From Aureococcus anophagefferens (lineage: Eukaryota; Sar; Pelagophyceae; Pelagomonadales; Pelagomonadaceae): DNA of 15,415 nucleotides. This document shows positions 13,523-15,415 of the stretch, piece by piece; within the stretch, counting starts at the first letter, position 1; the number at the start of each line of letters is the position of its first letter. Position numbers and translations under genes: made by a program. The notes under the pieces are model-generated. The model was not told where the DNA came from, ran no database searches, and worked only from the letters and a program-made list of their open reading frames with translations. The stretch covers positions 363,984 through 379,398 of the forward strand of contig NW_008705563.1 of NCBI RefSeq assembly GCF_000186865.1, given 5' to 3'.

Positions 13523-15415
13523 ATGGGCGCGTCGCTGTCGCAGCCGACGCAGCACCTGCCGGGTGACGTGCTGGCCAACATCAAACGGTCCAAGGACCGG
13601 GACTACCGGTTCCGCATGGCCCTGAGCTGCCACCAGCGCTTCTACAAGCACTTCGACCCGGCGAAGTTGGTGCTGAACCGCACGGAGTTCTGCGCCGTCT
13701 TCGCGCCGGCCTACGGCGACCCGGCGCTCCACTTCGCGCACCTCGACGCGCACGGCCGCGGCCGCGTGTCCTCCTTCGAGGCGCTCGCGGGCGCGTACCT
13801 CGTCGCGCGGAACTGGGACGACAGCAGCGAGAAGCTGCTGGTGACGGCGCTCTTCCAGGTCTTCGACCGGTCCCTCATCGGTACCTTAAGCCGCGTGGAG
13901 ATGGAGATCATGCTGCGGACGTGCGCGCAGGCGTTGACGACGTTGTACCGCTGCAAGCCCGTCGCCGACTACGTATTACGGGCCGTGGTCCGCGACGTCT
14001 TCGGGGGCAAGCAGAAGACGTCCGGCGGGCGGCTGTCGACGTCCCACGAGCGCGCGTCCCTCGTGGAGCTGCTGCGCTGGTTCCGGGGGCCCGCGAACAC
14101 CACGGTCATGGGTTTTCTCTCGACCTTCGACAAAACGGACCTCGAGGGCGACCCCCGGTCGCCGGCGAAGGGGCGGTCCCCGAGCCCGGAGCGCGACATC
14201 GCGCGGGCGCGGCCCCGGGGGGTTGCGACGCCCGAGGAGGACGAGGCGCCGCCCGCGGTCGCGTCGACGCCGAAGAAGCGCGCGCCCGCGGCGGTCCGCG
14301 AGGCGCCCGCGGTCCCGCGCGCGGCGGCGCCCGCGCCCGCGCCCGTCGTTTTGGCGGTCGCCGTCGCCGCGGCGCCCCCGGAGGAGGAGGCGCCGCCCGC
14401 GGCGGTCGGCGTCGGCGTCGTCGTCGCCGCGGCGCCCCCGGAGGAGGCGCCGCCGGAGGAGGAGGAGGTGCCGGAGGAGGAGGAGGCGCCGCCCGCGGCG
14501 GTCGGCGCCGGCGTCGGCGTCGTCGTCGGCGTGATGGATTCGACCGAGTTGGGCACCGTTCGAGACGGCCCGGCGCCCGGGGAGATCGCCGCGGAGGCCT
14601 CGGCGAAGACGGACCTCGCGTGGTCCTTCGTCCTCGGCGTCAAGAAGGGCGCCTTCGACGCGACCCTCGACGCGCTCGTCGAAGCTCAAGCCGCCGAGGA
14701 GGCCGCGGCCCTCGAGGCCGCGAAGGCGCGGGACGCGGCGTCCGCGAAGCTCCAGGCGAGGATGCGCGGCAAGAACCAGCGCGAGGCCAAGGCGAAGCAG
14801 GACAAGGGCGCGGCCCAGCTCCAGGCGCGCATGCGCGCCAAGGCCGCGCGCGCGGACCTCGAGAAGAAGCAGCAGGGCGCGGGCAAGCTCCAGGCGCAGA
14901 TCCGGTCCAAGCAGGCGCGCGCGGACCTCGAGCGGAAGCAGGCGGGCGCGTCGAAGCTCCAGGCCAAGCAGCGGAGCCGCCTCGCGCGGCGGGAGATCGA
15001 GGAGAAGCACGTCGCCGCGACGAAGCTCCAGTCCAGGGAGCGGAGCCGCCTCGCGCGCCGCGAGATGGACGTGAAGCACGATTCCGCGACGATGCTCCAG
15101 TCCGCGCAGCGCGCGCGGAGCGCGCGCCGCGCAGGCCCCTGCATCGGCCACGGCCGGCGCCTCTACCAGGTCATGGACCGCGGCGGCAAGAAGGTCCTGG
15201 GCATCGACGAGATCGTCGAGTGCGTCACGAACCGGCCCGAGTGCGTCTTCTTCCTCAAGGGCTGCGACAACGATTTGCTCCGCGACCTCCTCGCGGCGCC
15301 GGACCTCGCCTCCAAGCTCGCGGAGCGGCCCCTGGCGACGCCGGGCTTCGTCACGGCCGACGAGTTCGACCAGGCCATCCACGCGTGGGCGCGGCGGCCG
15401 ACGATGGCCGCGCTG
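13523..15415 (+). CDS. Putatively myristoylated EF-hand/IQ-repeat protein, 3' end outside the window
   Basis: An open frame of 631 codons from the ATG at 13523, still open at the window end. The N terminus MGASLSQP fits the N-myristoylation signal (G2, S6). Two EF-hand-like loops sit at 75-86 and 115-126. Both keep position 1 Asp, position 6 Gly, a hydrophobic position 8 and position 12 Glu, but several calcium ligands are replaced (His, Arg), so binding is doubtful. A low-complexity Pro/Glu/Ala/Val part follows (about 230-345), with an internally duplicated module. Next come six 23-residue repeats beginning LQARMRxK..R (410-538), like IQ calmodulin-binding motifs. The last segment carries two more EF-like stretches (DRGGKKVLGIDE; GFVTADEFDQAI). 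The likely role is a membrane-attached, calmodulin-linked scaffold or sensor; this is inferred. No intron is seen. Confidence 0.8.
   Translation, partial: MGASLSQPTQHLPGDVLANIKRSKDRDYRFRMALSCHQRFYKHFDPAKLVLNRTEFCAVFAPAYGDPALHFAHLDAHGRGRVSSFEALAGAYLVARNWDDSSEKLLVTALFQVFDRSLIGTLSRVEMEIMLRTCAQALTTLYRCKPVADYVLRAVVRDVFGGKQKTSGGRLSTSHERASLVELLRWFRGPANTTVMGFLSTFDKTDLEGDPRSPAKGRSPSPERDIARARPRGVATPEEDEAPPAVASTPKKRAPAAVREAPAVPRAAAPAPAPVVLAVAVAAAPPEEEAPPAAVGVGVVVAAAPPEEAPPEEEEVPEEEEAPPAAVGAGVGVVVGVMDSTELGTVRDGPAPGEIAAEASAKTDLAWSFVLGVKKGAFDATLDALVEAQAAEEAAALEAAKARDAASAKLQARMRGKNQREAKAKQDKGAAQLQARMRAKAARADLEKKQQGAGKLQAQIRSKQARADLERKQAGASKLQAKQRSRLARREIEEKHVAATKLQSRERSRLARREMDVKHDSATMLQSAQRARSARRAGPCIGHGRRLYQVMDRGGKKVLGIDEIVECVTNRPECVFFLKGCDNDLLRDLLAAPDLASKLAERPLATPGFVTADEFDQAIHAWARRPTMAAL
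14750..15136 (+). repeat. Six tandem 69-bp (23-residue) IQ-like repeats
   Basis: Repeats begin at the LQ codons at 14750, 14819, 14888, 14957, 15026 and 15095; the spacing is exactly 23 residues each time. Each has LQ, then R or K at the fourth to sixth positions and AR or QR near the eleventh, followed by a charged helix (EKKQ, ERKQ, EEKH). The last copy is partial. Confidence 0.85.

Noticed and set aside
12075..13625. Very long + strand open frame opposite the oxidoreductase gene
   Set aside because: It is Arg/Gly/Val-biased and has no motif, while the opposite strand encodes a well-conserved family protein; it is a GC shadow.
13976..15382. 468-codon minus-strand open frame opposite the IQ protein
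   Set aside because: Its Leu/Arg-rich periodic sequence mirrors the IQ repeats of the + strand; no independent domain.

Overview
The window looks like nuclear DNA of a very GC-rich single-celled alga. Genes lie on both strands, coding stretches are extremely rich in Ala, Arg, Gly and Pro codons, and there are no bacterial signals such as ribosome binding sites or operons. Two protein-coding genes are interrupted by short, transposon-like introns (introner elements). Each intron has terminal inverted repeats and an apparent 8-bp target-site duplication. Introners of this design are known from the pelagophyte Aureococcus anophagefferens and the prasinophyte Micromonas. The composition and gene types fit Aureococcus or a relative best, but that species call is inference.

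Layout, left to right. (1) 7-1446 (+): fucosyltransferase-like protein with a PAGK minisatellite near its N terminus. (2) 1630-2969 (+): ankyrin-repeat protein split by introner IE1. (3) 2977-4484 (-): AGC-type Ser/Thr kinase split by introners IE2 and IE3, ending only 7 bp from the ankyrin gene. (4) 4485-5896 (-): coding sequence with a WH1/EVH1-like domain that runs towards the kinase without a stop in the kinase frame. It is probably the N-terminal half of the same gene, but two small frame breaks lie between. (5) 6200-7391: no convincing gene; it holds a 29-bp minisatellite, a cluster of potential RNA hairpins and two palindromes. (6) 7392-8213 (+): unrecognised helical protein. (7) 8244-8862 (-): protein with a ubiquitin-interacting motif and a broken frame. 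(8) 8863-9931: scattered coding fragments with an uncertain exon structure. (9) 9932-10438 (+): small protein with a C-terminal SHOCT domain, in a patch of clearly lower GC. (10) 10585-11994 (+): AP2/ERF-like DNA-binding protein. (11) 12063-13325 (-): saccharopine-dehydrogenase-like oxidoreductase. (12) 13523 to the window end (+): putatively myristoylated protein with degenerate EF-hands and six IQ-like repeats, divergent from (11).

The main finding is the set of three introners. In each, the element supplies the AG acceptor at one end, and the first copy of the duplicated target supplies the GT or GC donor, so removal restores the host frame exactly. IE1 and IE2 are close relatives with the same core orientation, yet they sit in genes on opposite strands and are spliced in opposite directions. 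The acceptor therefore follows the host gene and not the element. IE3 has a different terminal repeat and a diverged core. The genes show no common pathway, although the kinase, WH1, EF-hand/IQ and UIM proteins are all signalling or scaffold types.
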